Of a stretch of 64,000 nucleotides of DNA, positions 25,730 through 34,664 are shown piece by piece. Both the position numbers and the translations under genes were made by a program. The stretch is from Rhodococcoides fascians NBRC 12155 = LMG 3623. GTDB lineage: Bacteria > Actinomycetota > Actinomycetes > Mycobacteriales > Mycobacteriaceae. The DNA is taken from assembly GCF_001894785.1 (NCBI RefSeq), contig NZ_BCWW01000003.1:372001-436000 (forward strand). Direction: 5' to 3'. Below the pieces are notes generated by a model. That model saw only the letters and a program-made list of their open reading frames with translations. It searched no databases and had not been told where the DNA came from. Each line of letters begins with the position of its first letter. The stretch's first letter is position 1.

Positions 25730-26799
25730 AACGGCGGGGTATCACTGCGGGCGACGAGCCGGAACAGAGCGATGTTCCGGCTCTCGTCGGTGGTCTGGCC
25801 CGAACCGATGCCGGCAGGACCGCCGGTCTGATTCTCGTCGTCGTCGTCCTCGCGATTCTGTGCCTGGTGAGTATCGCTGTGGGAGCCGAGAACATCGCTG
25901 TCGGTGACGTGTGGCACGCACTGTGGTCTTCGAACGGTTCCACCGACGCGGTGATCGTCCGCGAGCTCCGAGTTCCACGGACCGTGCTCGGTGTGCTCGT
26001 CGGTACCGCGCTCGGCGTCGCGGGCGCGCTGATCCAGGCGATGACGCGCAACCCGTTGGCCGACCCGGGCATTCTGGGCGTCAATGCCGGAGCGGCACTC
26101 TTCGTCGCCTTCGCAGTCGGGGTGTTGGGCGTGACCGACGTTCGGTTCTATGTGTGGTTCGCGTTCGTCGGTGCCGTTCTCGCCACCGTCGCGGTGTACG
26201 CGCTGGGTTCGGTGGGACGAGCGGGTGCCACTCCGATTCGCTTGACGCTCTCCGGTATTGCCCTCGGTGCGGTGCTCGGCGGCGTCACCTCCGGGATGCT
26301 GCTGCTGGACCCGGACGCCTTCGCCAGGATGCGGTTCTGGGGCGCAGGCTCGTTGGCGGGTCGAGGCCTCGACATCGCGGCGGCGACCGGCCCGTTCGTC
26401 GTACTCGGACTGTGTCTTGCGGCGCTCGTCGCGCGTCCGCTCAATGCGATCGCACTGGGCGACGAGCTGGCCCGGTCGTTGGGAGCCAATGCGCTTCGGA
26501 CGCGGACCGTCGGGGTCGTTGCGGTGACCCTGTTGGCCGGAGCAGCGACTGCGGCGGCGGGACCGGTCGGGTTCGTGGGGCTGATGGTGCCGCACATGGT
26601 GCGCTGGTTCGTCGGGCCGGACCAGCGTTGGATTCTGATCCACACCGTGTTCGCGGCACCGGCACTGCTGTTGTTCGCCGACGTCGTCGGCCGAATCGTC
26701 ATCGAGCCGGGGGAGTTGCAGGTCGGTATCGTCACCGCCTTCGTCGGGGCTCCCGTTCTGATCCTGTTGGTCCGCCGAAAGAAGGCGAGCGGGCTGTGA
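25726..26799 (+). CDS. Ferric-siderophore ABC permease, FecCD family (first)
   Basis: This 357-aa integral membrane protein has about nine or ten hydrophobic segments. Typical FecCD pieces are RELRVPRTVLGVLVGTALGV, GALIQAMTRNPLADPGILG (the conserved loop) and GPVGFVGLMVPHMVRW in the ATPase-contact region. It pairs with the next gene to form the channel for siderophore import. It starts with GTG overlapping the monooxygenase stop (GTGA), implying translational coupling. Confidence 0.92.
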   Translation: MKRRGITAGDEPEQSDVPALVGGLARTDAGRTAGLILVVVVLAILCLVSIAVGAENIAVGDVWHALWSSNGSTDAVIVRELRVPRTVLGVLVGTALGVAGALIQAMTRNPLADPGILGVNAGAALFVAFAVGVLGVTDVRFYVWFAFVGAVLATVAVYALGSVGRAGATPIRLTLSGIALGAVLGGVTSGMLLLDPDAFARMRFWGAGSLAGRGLDIAAATGPFVVLGLCLAALVARPLNAIALGDELARSLGANALRTRTVGVVAVTLLAGAATAAAGPVGFVGLMVPHMVRWFVGPDQRWILIHTVFAAPALLLFADVVGRIVIEPGELQVGIVTAFVGAPVLILLVRRKKASGL

Positions 26800-27857
26800 T
26801 CCGGGCACCGCGCGCCGGGAACATCGACTTCGGCAGAAGGGTGTGGATCGTTCGCACAGTGCTGGGCGCACGAATCGACGTTCGTACGGTCCTCGTCTGC
26901 GCGGCCCTGCTGTTGCTGACAGCGGTTGTCGCCGTCCTCGCGATCGGCACCGGCGATTACCACGTTCCACCGGGCCAGGTGCTCGCAGCGGTGTTCGGCG
27001 ACGCCCCGCGCATCACCGAGATCGTCGTGATGCAGTCGCGGTTCCCCCGGGTTGCGCTGGCATTCCTGTTCGGAGCTGCCCTGGGGGTGTCGGGTGCGAT
27101 CTTTCAGTCGTTGACGCGAAATCCGTTGGGCAGCCCGGACATCATCGGCTTCTCGACCGGCGCGTACACCGGCGCTCTCGTCGTCATCCTGACGCTCGGC
27201 GGCGGTTACTACCGGACCGGAGCGGGCGCGCTCGTCGGCGGACTGGTGGCCGCCGCCGTGGTGTACGTGCTCGCCTACAAGCGCGGCGTGCAGGGCTTTC
27301 GATTGATCATCGTCGGTATCGCGGTCAGTGCCGTCCTGGCGTCCGTCAATACCTGGCTCGTGGTGAAAGCCGATGTCTCCGAGGCAATCGCAGCCGCCGT
27401 CTGGGGCGCGGGCACACTCAACGGGTTGGGGTGGCCGCAGGTGGTTCCCGTTCTCGTGGCCCTGGCTGTCGTCACCCCCGTGGCGGCGGCGCTGTCGACA
27501 CGGCTACCGGTACTCGAGATGGGTGACGACGCGGCGAGAGCGCTCGGAATCCGCGTCGAGCCGACGCGTCTGATGCTGGTGATTCTCGGGGTCGCCCTCA
27601 CGGCACTGGTCACGGCCGCAGCGGGGCCCATTTCGTTCGTTGCGCTCGCCGCGCCGCAGTTGGCTCGGCGGCTCACCGGTACCTCGTCGGTGGCGATGGT
27701 GCCGGCAGCATGCATGGGTGCTCTGCTCCTGATCGTCAGTGACGTTGCAGCGCAACGAGTGTTCGCGCCCACTCAGCTTCCGGTCGGCGTGGTGACGGTC
27801 TGTGTGGGCGGCGCGTACTTCGTCTGGTTGTTGGCACGAGAAGGGCGGAAGCAATGA
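26796..27857 (+). CDS. Ferric-siderophore ABC permease, FecCD family (second)
   Basis: This is a 353-aa partner permease. It contains SRFPRVALAFLFGAALGVSG, FQSLTRNPLGSPDIIGF and GPISFVALAAPQLARRL, the same landmarks as its neighbour but clearly diverged, so the two form a heterodimer. The open frame continues upstream to 25911 over the first permease, but the true start is the GTG at 26796, which overlaps the previous stop (GTGA) and gives the normal length. Confidence 0.92.
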   Translation: MIRAPRAGNIDFGRRVWIVRTVLGARIDVRTVLVCAALLLLTAVVAVLAIGTGDYHVPPGQVLAAVFGDAPRITEIVVMQSRFPRVALAFLFGAALGVSGAIFQSLTRNPLGSPDIIGFSTGAYTGALVVILTLGGGYYRTGAGALVGGLVAAAVVYVLAYKRGVQGFRLIIVGIAVSAVLASVNTWLVVKADVSEAIAAAVWGAGTLNGLGWPQVVPVLVALAVVTPVAAALSTRLPVLEMGDDAARALGIRVEPTRLMLVILGVALTALVTAAAGPISFVALAAPQLARRLTGTSSVAMVPAACMGALLLIVSDVAAQRVFAPTQLPVGVVTVCVGGAYFVWLLAREGRKQ

Positions 27858-28663
27858 CGACGAGGCCACGCCTGTACGCGGACGGCATCACCGTCGGATA
27901 CGACAAACGAATCATCAGCGAGAAGTTGACCGTCGACATTCCCGACGGCAAGTTCACCGTGATCGTCGGGCCGAACGCCTGCGGTAAATCGACACTGTTG
28001 CGCGCGTTGTCGCGGCTGCTGAAGCCGACCGGCGGCACGGTATTGCTCGACGGCAAGTCCATCTCGTCGTACCCGGCGAAGGAGGTCGCCCGCCGACTCG
28101 GGCTCCTGCCGCAAACCTCCATCGCGCCGGACGGCATCTCGGTGGCCGATCTGGTTGCGCGAGGCCGCTATCCGCATCAGAAGTTGATTCGGCAATGGTC
28201 CGTCGCGGACGAGGCCGCGGTGGTGGAGGCCATGACTGCGACCGGAGTGACGTCGCTGTCGGCCCGTCCGGTCGACGAGCTGTCCGGTGGACAGCGGCAA
28301 AGAGTTTGGGTGGCAATGGTTCTCGCGCAACAGACACCGCTGTTGCTCTTGGACGAGCCGACGACCTTTCTCGACATCGCGCACCAGATCGAACTTCTCG
28401 ACCTGCTGGCCACGTTGAATCGGGACAACGGCAACACCCTCGTCGCGGTGTTGCACGATCTCAACCACGCATGTCGATACGCCGACCACATCATCGCGAT
28501 GAAGGACGGCGCGGTGGTCACCGAGGGCCCACCGGCGGAGATCGTCACCGCCGACTTGGTGGAGGCGGTGTTCGGACTGCAGTGCCGCATCATCGACGAT
28601 CCCGAATCGCACACTCCGTTGGTGATACCCAAGGTGGCCGCTGGCAGGCTAGGCAAGGCTTAG
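27854..28663 (+). CDS. Ferric-siderophore ABC transporter ATPase (FecE/FepC type)
   Basis: This 269-aa ATP-binding subunit energises the two FecCD permeases. Walker A is GPNACGKSTLLRAL, the signature is [18 protein letters not shown], Walker B is LLLLDEPTTFLD, and the switch His lies in VLHDLNHACRYAD. These agree with the siderophore and cobalamin class. The start overlaps the previous stop (ATGA). It is the last gene of the mbtI operon; its stop lies inside a candidate iron box for the next unit. Confidence 0.93.
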   Translation: MTTRPRLYADGITVGYDKRIISEKLTVDIPDGKFTVIVGPNACGKSTLLRALSRLLKPTGGTVLLDGKSISSYPAKEVARRLGLLPQTSIAPDGISVADLVARGRYPHQKLIRQWSVADEAAVVEAMTATGVTSLSARPVDELSGGQRQRVWVAMVLAQQTPLLLLDEPTTFLDIAHQIELLDLLATLNRDNGNTLVAVLHDLNHACRYADHIIAMKDGAVVTEGPPAEIVTADLVEAVFGLQCRIIDDPESHTPLVIPKVAAGRLGKA

Positions 28664-28667
28664 TTTA
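28649..28667. promoter_or_regulatory. Candidate IdeR iron box upstream of the second reductase gene
   Basis: CTAGGCAAGGCTTAGTTTA agrees with the consensus at 12 of 19 positions and spans the ATPase stop codon. A second, weaker match (about 8 of 19, core GTTAGCCT) is at 28687-28705. Either could control the reductase gene at 28743. Confidence 0.6.
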
Positions 28668-28742
28668 GAATCGAACAGAATTGCCGCCGAGTTAGCCTGA
28701 GGGTTCTCGCACAGTCGGACGAGAGATGTATCGAGGACGAAG

Positions 28743-29636
28743 ATGACCGATCAGCAGCGTGGTTTCCACTACGCCGACGTCGTTGCGGTGGAGCAGCTCA
28801 CCGTGCACATGGTGCGCGTCACCTTCGGCGGCGAGCACGTCGCCGGTTACCGCACGCTCGGGGCACCCGACGAGTGCGTCGGGGTCTACTTTCCGCGTGA
28901 AGGCGAGTCGGCACCGCCGCCGATGACCGAGGTCGACGGCCTGTGGTGGTTCCACGGCCTCGAGAACGCGCCGGAGGGCCGGAACTACACGATCCGACGC
29001 GTCGATCCCGACCGCGGCCAGTTGACCATCGACTTCTTCGCACACGAGGGTGGCGTCGCGGCCACCTGGGCCCAGCAGGCCGCCCCCGGTCAGACGGTGC
29101 TCTTCACCCGTCCGCGGTCGTGGTACTCACCGCCCGCCGACGTCGATTGGCTGCTGCTGGTGGCCGATATGACCGGAGTTCCAGCACTGGGTCGACTGGT
29201 CGAACAGTTGCCCGCAGGCACCCGCGCACACGCGATTGTCGAGGTACTCGAACGCGGTGACATCCAGACGTTCGAGACAGCCGCCGACGTGACATTCGAT
29301 TGGCGTATCGGATCCGGAAACGGAGACAGCGCCAGCGTGCTCGACGACGCGGTGCTCGCCTACCCGCTACCCGAGGGGCGCGGCTACGTGTGGTTCGCCG
29401 CAGAGGCGTCGTCCTCGCGTCGGGTACGCAAGTACTTCCGCAAGGACTTGGGTTACGACAACAAGTATTTCGACATCATCGGCTACTGGCGCGCTGACTC
29501 GGAGAAGTGGCTCGAAAAGTACAAGCAGTACCAGGAGGAGGCGCTCGCGGTGTACAACGGCGTCATCGAATCCGGCCGCACCGAGCAGGAAGCCAGCGAG
29601 GCGTTCGACGCGCTGCTCGAGCGGGTCGGGCTCTAA
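28743..29636 (+). CDS. Siderophore-interacting flavoreductase (stand-alone SIP)
   Basis: This is a 297-aa cytosolic FAD/NAD(P)H reductase that releases iron from ferric siderophore. RNYTIRRVD is the FAD-binding motif, DWLLLVADMTGVPALGRLVEQL follows, and YVWFAAEASSSRRVRKYFRKD with FDIIGYWRAD is the C-terminal nucleotide-binding end. It is a second SIP in the island beside the fusion at 20658, but ends after a short helical tail instead of a methyltransferase-like domain. The ATG follows a GAGGACGA site. It overlaps the convergent monooxygenase gene tail to tail by 4 bases. Confidence 0.92.
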   Translation: MTDQQRGFHYADVVAVEQLTVHMVRVTFGGEHVAGYRTLGAPDECVGVYFPREGESAPPPMTEVDGLWWFHGLENAPEGRNYTIRRVDPDRGQLTIDFFAHEGGVAATWAQQAAPGQTVLFTRPRSWYSPPADVDWLLLVADMTGVPALGRLVEQLPAGTRAHAIVEVLERGDIQTFETAADVTFDWRIGSGNGDSASVLDDAVLAYPLPEGRGYVWFAAEASSSRRVRKYFRKDLGYDNKYFDIIGYWRADSEKWLEKYKQYQEEALAVYNGVIESGRTEQEASEAFDALLERVGL

Positions 29637-30826
29637 CGCCGAAATTCGTAGTCGGGCAATTCCAGCGTCGCCGCGTCGGGACCGAGGAATCTGCTCGTGA
29701 CCGCCTGGACCGGCTTCGATCCGGCCAGGCGCAGCACGGTGCGAAAAGCAGCTACTCCCACAGTCGTTTTCGGATGCGCGACGCGAGGCACGCCGGGCGG
29801 AAGCTTCTGAGCCTGATTCACGAACGGACGCATGCGCGCCTCGAAGGCCTCGAACCCGGTGCGATGATCGCGCGCTCGGGCGAGTTCCCCGGCGAGCACG
29901 TAGGCCCCGGTGACCGACAACGTGGTGCCCATCCCGCTCAATGGTGTTGCGCACCAAGCAGCGTCGCCCAGCATGCCGATTCTGCCGTTCGACCAGCGTG
30001 GGGCCTGCACCTGGGCCAGATAGTCGACGTAGAGCTCCGAACCCGGTCCGAGCGAATTCAAGATTCTGGGCACTTCCCAGCCGACGTCGGCGAACGTCGC
30101 TCGCAGGGCGGCAACGACTTCTTCGGTGGACGCGGTTTCGTACCCGCCGTCGTCGGACACCCAGGACAGGCTGAAACGCGTCGTGCCGAGGTTGTCCGGG
30201 CGGAGATTGGCGACTCTGGATCCGGTGGCGTTGCACCAACGCCACCAGCCGTCGTCGCTCGGTCCCTTCGGCAACACCCCGTACGCGGTGTACAGGCCGA
30301 CCGGCGTGGTCTCCGCCTCGGCAGGAAAAACCAGTTCCCTACTGCTGGAACGGACTCCGTCGGCGAACAGGACGAGATCGAACCTCTCCGATGCGTTCGA
30401 CGCGAACATGACATCCACTCCGTCGGAATCCTGAGCCACGCCGACGACGCGATCGCCGTACCGGTACTCGGTTCGCGGACCGGCTGATTCGACGAGAATC
30501 CGCGCGAACTCGCCGCGCAGAATCTCCATCTCCGCCGTCGGCCCGTCGTGTGATCCGTCTCCGGCCGGAAAGGCCGCGATGGTGGCGTCGGAATCGTCGA
30601 CGAATCTGGTGCCCTTCTCGGTGGTGCCGTTGGCCAGCAGGGTCTGCTCCAGGCCCATGCGCCGCAGCACCTCGCGTCCACTACCGCGGACGTCGATGTT
30701 CTGGCCGCCCAGACGCAGCTGCGGACTGCGCTCGACGACGACGACGTCGTATCCCGCTCTGTCGAGCCAGTAGGCGACGGTGGGGCCGGCGATGCTGGCA
30801 CCGGTGACGAGCACGCGTTCGGTCAT
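29633..30826 (-). CDS. FAD-dependent aromatic-type monooxygenase
   Basis: This 397-aa flavoprotein belongs to the PHBH-like class. The Rossmann FAD motif VTGASIAGPTVAYWLDRAGYDVVVVER opens the protein, FADGVRSSSRE is the DG motif, and GRIGMLGDAAWCATPLSGMGTTLSV is the GD ribose-binding motif. The substrate is unknown; relatives hydroxylate aromatic compounds or antibiotics. It might act on the siderophore aryl group, but nothing proves this. ATG 30826 is chosen because it gives MTERVLVTGASIAG directly; a TTG at 30859 would add 11 residues with no ribosome site. Its promoter region abuts the iron box of the divergent fbp operon. Confidence 0.82.
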   Translation of the reverse strand: MTERVLVTGASIAGPTVAYWLDRAGYDVVVVERSPQLRLGGQNIDVRGSGREVLRRMGLEQTLLANGTTEKGTRFVDDSDATIAAFPAGDGSHDGPTAEMEILRGEFARILVESAGPRTEYRYGDRVVGVAQDSDGVDVMFASNASERFDLVLFADGVRSSSRELVFPAEAETTPVGLYTAYGVLPKGPSDDGWWRWCNATGSRVANLRPDNLGTTRFSLSWVSDDGGYETASTEEVVAALRATFADVGWEVPRILNSLGPGSELYVDYLAQVQAPRWSNGRIGMLGDAAWCATPLSGMGTTLSVTGAYVLAGELARARDHRTGFEAFEARMRPFVNQAQKLPPGVPRVAHPKTTVGVAAFRTVLRLAGSKPVQAVTSRFLGPDAATLELPDYEFRR

Positions 30827-30872
30827 CGGGCGGGAATGCCCGGGCTGCCGGTCGTTCAATCCGGGGGGGAAA

Positions 30873-30891
30873 GTAGCTGAGCCTCACCTTG
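30873..30891. promoter_or_regulatory. Candidate IdeR iron box ahead of the fbp operon
   Basis: GTAGCTGAGCCTCACCTTG matches the consensus at 12 of 19 positions. It lies about 50 bases before the ferric-iron binding-protein gene, in the gap to the divergent monooxygenase gene, so it may act on both. Confidence 0.65.
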
Positions 30892-30942
30892 GTGGTGTAC
30901 TTTCTCGAATTGTCCGTTTGACCCGTTTTCGTCAGGAGAACC

Positions 30943-31983
30943 GTGTTCACCGTTCGCCGTCTGGCGCTGCTCTCGTGCAGTGCAACCCTTGCCCTCGGTT
31001 TGGTCGCCTGCAGCTCTTCGGACTCCGGTGACACCACCTCCACCTCCGAGTCCGCCACCGCAGAGTCCGCCCTGGTGGTGTACTCCGGCCGCGGCGAAGA
31101 ACTCGTCGACCCCCTGATCGAACGCATCGGCGGCGGCATCGAGGTCGACTACTCGGGCAACACCAACGCCCAGGCCGCGAAGATCCTCGAAGAGGGCGAC
31201 GCGACGCCGGCCGACGTCTTCTACGGCCAGGATGCAGGTGCACTGGGGGCCCTCGACGAAGCAGGGGCGCTCGCACCGCTGCCCGAGGACATCCTCGCGC
31301 TCGTCCCCGAGCAGTACCGCGGCACCGACGGCACCTGGGTCGCCACGTCCGCACGGGCCCGCGTGCTGGCCTACAACTCCGATTCGGTGCAGGCAGCAGA
31401 CCTGCCCACCGGTATCGACGGACTGCTCAACCCACGCTGGCGCGGACAGATCGGCTACGCACCGACCAACGCGTCGTTCCAGGCGTTCGTCACCGCGCTG
31501 CGCGTGCAGCGCGGCGAGGAGGGTGCTCGCACCTGGCTCGAAAGATTCGTCGCCAACGAGCCGGTCGCGTTCGAGGGCAACGGTCCGCTGCTGACCGCCG
31601 TCAACGACGGGCAGGTCGCCACGGGTCTGCTCAACCACTACTACTGGTACCCGTTCAAGGACGAGAACGGTGCCGACGCTCCCGTCGAGCTGCACTACTT
31701 CGAGCCCGGCGACCCCGGCGCATTGATCAACGTCGCCGGTGCCGGTGTGCTGGCGGCGTCGGACAACCAGGAAGCGGCATTCGATTTCGTGCGCGAGCTG
31801 CTCTCGACCGAATCGCAGACGTACTTCGCCAACGAGACCGCCGAATACCCCGTCATCGACGGCGTCACGTCCGACTACGACCTGCCGCCGCTGTCGGACC
31901 TGGGTTCGACCGACCTCGACCTGGGCCGACTCTCGTCCCTCGAGGAGACCCAGACCCTGCTCACCGACGTCGGAATCATCTAG
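30943..31983 (+). CDS. fbpA: Ferric-iron binding lipoprotein (FbpA/FutA type)
   Basis: This 346-aa extracytoplasmic iron-binding protein has a signal peptide ending in the lipobox LGLVAC. The mature part opens ALVVYSGRGEELVDPLIERI, has DVFYGQDAGALGALDEAG, NPRWRGQIGYAP and GNGPLLTAVNDGQVATGLLNHYYWY, the Tyr pair being typical of iron ligands in this family. It would bind free ferric iron rather than a siderophore. The GTG at 30943 follows CAGGAGAA. It is the first gene of a three-gene operon. Confidence 0.88.
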   Translation: MFTVRRLALLSCSATLALGLVACSSSDSGDTTSTSESATAESALVVYSGRGEELVDPLIERIGGGIEVDYSGNTNAQAAKILEEGDATPADVFYGQDAGALGALDEAGALAPLPEDILALVPEQYRGTDGTWVATSARARVLAYNSDSVQAADLPTGIDGLLNPRWRGQIGYAPTNASFQAFVTALRVQRGEEGARTWLERFVANEPVAFEGNGPLLTAVNDGQVATGLLNHYYWYPFKDENGADAPVELHYFEPGDPGALINVAGAGVLAASDNQEAAFDFVRELLSTESQTYFANETAEYPVIDGVTSDYDLPPLSDLGSTDLDLGRLSSLEETQTLLTDVGII

Positions 31984-31986
31984 TCG

Positions 31987-33555
31987 GTGTTCGAGTCTGC
32001 ACTCCAGCCGCTTCTGCGGCGCCACTTCGGCGGTCGTCCCGTTCTCGGGACGACCGCGTTGTGCGTGGGAGCGCTGACGCTGACACCCTTGGTGTACCTG
32101 TTCGTTCGAGCGTTCGACGGCGGAACCGAGAAGGTACTGCGGCTGCTCCTGCGGCAACGCACCCTCGACCTCGTTGTCCGGACGGCCACGCTCGCGCTCA
32201 CCGTGGTGGTCGCCTCCGTCGTGGTGGGCACGCTGCTCGCCTGGTTGACCGTCCGAACCGATCTACCGGGTCGACGCATCTTCTCGATGATCCTCGCGGC
32301 ACCGCTGGCCGTCCCGTCGTACGTGTCCGGTTATCTGTGGATCGCTGAATTTCCCTCCCTTGCAGGATTTTCCGGTGCTGCGCTGGTGCTCACGTTGTCG
32401 TGCTTCCCGCTGGTGATGTTGCCGGTGTCCGCGGCGTTCGCCACCGCGGACCCGTCGTTGGCCGAAGTGTCCCGCACCCTCGGCCGCGGGGCGGTACGCA
32501 CCGCACTGACCGTCGAGTGCCGTCGCGTCGTTCCGGCTGCGGCAGCAGGCGCGCTGCTGGTGGCGCTGTACACCATCAGTGACTTCGGGGCGGTGGCACT
32601 GATGCGGTACGACGCCTTCACTCTTGGCATCTACAGCGCCTACCGCGGCGGGCTCGATCGCACCGCGGCCGCTGTTCTCGGGTTGGTCCTCGTGGTGGGC
32701 GCGTTGGTGTTGACCCTCCTCGAACGGCGTGCTCGACGCGGGGCCACGGCGCGCGTGGGATCGGGTACCGACCGGATGGCCGAGCCTGTGGTTCTTGGCC
32801 GGTGGCGCGTGCCTGCTCTGGCCGTTATCGTTGCAGCCCTCGGTGTTTCGGTGCTGGTACCGATTCTGGCCCTGGCGCGATGGCTCACTCGATCGCTGCG
32901 CTTCACCGTCGACTGGTCGGACGTGCTGGCTGTCAGCGCCAAGACGGTCCAGTACTCGGCGACTGCTGCTCTGGTGGTGGCCGTGCTTGCGTTGCCGGTG
33001 GCGTTGTTCGCGGCCCGGTCCACGTCCCGCAGTGCGCGCACCGCCGAGTTGTCCACGTACATTGCGCACGGTCTCCCGGGTATCACCGTGGGACTGGCGA
33101 CGGTGTTTCTCGGAATCAGATTTCTGCCGTCGTTCTATCAGACCGCGGTGCTGCTGGTGGTGGCGTACGTGGTGCTGTTCCTGCCGTTGGCCGTCGGCAG
33201 CACCCGATCGGTCGTCGACGCCACTCCGGTTGTGCTCGAGGATGTTTCACGGACCCTCGGGGCCGGGCGAGTGCGCACCGACCTGCGGGTGACGATTCCT
33301 GTCGCCGCGCCCGGCATCGCGGCCGGAGCCGCCCTGGTGTTCCTGACCGTCGCCAAGGAACTACCGGCGACGTTGATGCTGCGCCCCCGCGGTGTGGACA
33401 CGCTCGCGACCACGCTGTGGTCCACCACCGAGGCATTCCGCTACGGCGAGGCAGCCCCTTACGCCCTCGCGTTGATCCTGATCTCTGTGGTCCCGACGAT
33501 CGTCCTGACCCGGGCGCTGCGGCGTACGACGCGAAAGCGAGTGACACTGTCATGA
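31987..33555 (+). CDS. fbpB: Ferric-iron ABC permease, fused double-domain (FbpB type)
   Basis: This 522-aa membrane protein is made of two homologous halves, each with about six segments. Each half has an EAA-type loop: EVSRTLGRGAVRTALTVECRR in the first and EDVSRTLGAGRVRTDLRVT in the second. This is the arrangement of bacterial ferric-iron permeases, where one polypeptide forms the whole channel. The GTG at 31987 follows the fbpA stop by 3 bases, and the 3' end overlaps the ATPase gene (ATGA). Confidence 0.9.
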   Translation: MFESALQPLLRRHFGGRPVLGTTALCVGALTLTPLVYLFVRAFDGGTEKVLRLLLRQRTLDLVVRTATLALTVVVASVVVGTLLAWLTVRTDLPGRRIFSMILAAPLAVPSYVSGYLWIAEFPSLAGFSGAALVLTLSCFPLVMLPVSAAFATADPSLAEVSRTLGRGAVRTALTVECRRVVPAAAAGALLVALYTISDFGAVALMRYDAFTLGIYSAYRGGLDRTAAAVLGLVLVVGALVLTLLERRARRGATARVGSGTDRMAEPVVLGRWRVPALAVIVAALGVSVLVPILALARWLTRSLRFTVDWSDVLAVSAKTVQYSATAALVVAVLALPVALFAARSTSRSARTAELSTYIAHGLPGITVGLATVFLGIRFLPSFYQTAVLLVVAYVVLFLPLAVGSTRSVVDATPVVLEDVSRTLGAGRVRTDLRVTIPVAAPGIAAGAALVFLTVAKELPATLMLRPRGVDTLATTLWSTTEAFRYGEAAPYALALILISVVPTIVLTRALRRTTRKRVTLS

Positions 33556-34607
33556 GCATGGTGATGTCCGATCTCGTTGCCTCGTACGGCAGTACGACGG
33601 TGCTGCACGGAATCGATCTCGACCTCGGCGACGGTGAGATGCTCGCCGTTCTCGGACCCTCCGGCTGCGGCAAGACGACTCTGCTGCGATCGATCGCAGG
33701 CCTGCACCGTATCGATGCGGGCCGCATCACCGCGGACGGGCGCGACCTCTCCGTCGCCGGGCGTGTTCAGGTGCCACCGGAGAAGCGGGGGGTGGGCCTG
33801 ATGCCGCAGGAAGGTGGACTGTTTCCACATCTGACGGTGCGCCGGAACATCGAATTCGGTTTGCGCACAGGGTTCGTGCGGCCGTACCTGTCCGGCCGAG
33901 CCGAGCGTGCCCGACGCGTCGACGAGATGCTCGAGCTCGTCGGACTGCCCGACGCCGGTGCGGTTCGACCCAGCGAACTCTCGGGCGGGCAGCAACAGCG
34001 GATCGCGTTGGCGCGCGCATTGGCCCCGGCTCCCTCGGTGGTGTTGATGGACGAGCCGTTCGCTGCTCTCGATGCAGGTCTGCGGACCTCGATTCGGCAG
34101 GACGTGCGAGAGTTGTTGCTCACCAGCAAGACCGCGTCGATTCTCGTCACCCACGATCGGGCCGAGGCTCTGGGCACCGCGGATCGGGTTGCGGTCCTGC
34201 TGGGCGGGCGCTGTGCGCAGGTCGATACGCCGCGTGCACTGTACGAGCGGCCCACCACGCCGGCTGTGGCGAGCTTCGTCGGCGACGCCTATTACGTCGA
34301 TGCTGCCGCGCGCGACGGTTGGGTCGACACCGTTCTCGGTCGTCTCGAATCCACCACCAGGGCAACGGGTATGGGGCAGGTCTTGCTCCGGCCCGAGCAG
34401 TTGGTGGTGTCGGAGCGCGAGGACGGCGAATTTCTCGTCGAACACGAAGTTTTCACCGGCCCCGAATGCTCGGTCACTGTGCGACACCGCGATACCGGGC
34501 TCCGGCTGCGTGTCGTCGCTCGGGCCTGCGACCGATTCGCTCCCGGTACAGCCGTGAACGTCTCGGTGACCTCGCCGGTGCACTGGTTTCCGCGTTCGGT
34601 GCGTTGA
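33552..34607 (+). CDS. fbpC: Ferric-iron ABC transporter ATPase (FbpC type)
   Basis: This is a 351-aa ATPase. Walker A is GPSGCGKTTLLRSIAG, the signature ELSGGQQQRIALARAL, Walker B VVLMDEPFAALD, and the switch region ILVTHDRAEAL. A ~110-residue C-terminal regulatory (TOBE-like) domain follows, including QVLLRPEQLVV. The open frame begins far upstream at 32802 over the permease, but ATG 33552 with its ATGA overlap is the real start. Confidence 0.92.
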   Translation: MSMVMSDLVASYGSTTVLHGIDLDLGDGEMLAVLGPSGCGKTTLLRSIAGLHRIDAGRITADGRDLSVAGRVQVPPEKRGVGLMPQEGGLFPHLTVRRNIEFGLRTGFVRPYLSGRAERARRVDEMLELVGLPDAGAVRPSELSGGQQQRIALARALAPAPSVVLMDEPFAALDAGLRTSIRQDVRELLLTSKTASILVTHDRAEALGTADRVAVLLGGRCAQVDTPRALYERPTTPAVASFVGDAYYVDAAARDGWVDTVLGRLESTTRATGMGQVLLRPEQLVVSEREDGEFLVEHEVFTGPECSVTVRHRDTGLRLRVVARACDRFAPGTAVNVSVTSPVHWFPRSVR

Positions 34608-34616
34608 TCCCGTGAC

Positions 34617-34652
34617 GCAGGGTTCCGGTCGCGGTACGCGGCGGAACCCTGC
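34617..34652. terminator. Hairpin between convergent fbpC and MFS genes
   Basis: GCAGGGTTCCG (34617-34627) pairs perfectly with CGGAACCCTGC (34642-34652) across a 14-base loop. There is no T-tract. The position between convergent genes suggests a bidirectional terminator and marks the end of the iron island. Confidence 0.6.
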
Positions 34653-34664
34653 GCAGTGGGCGAG

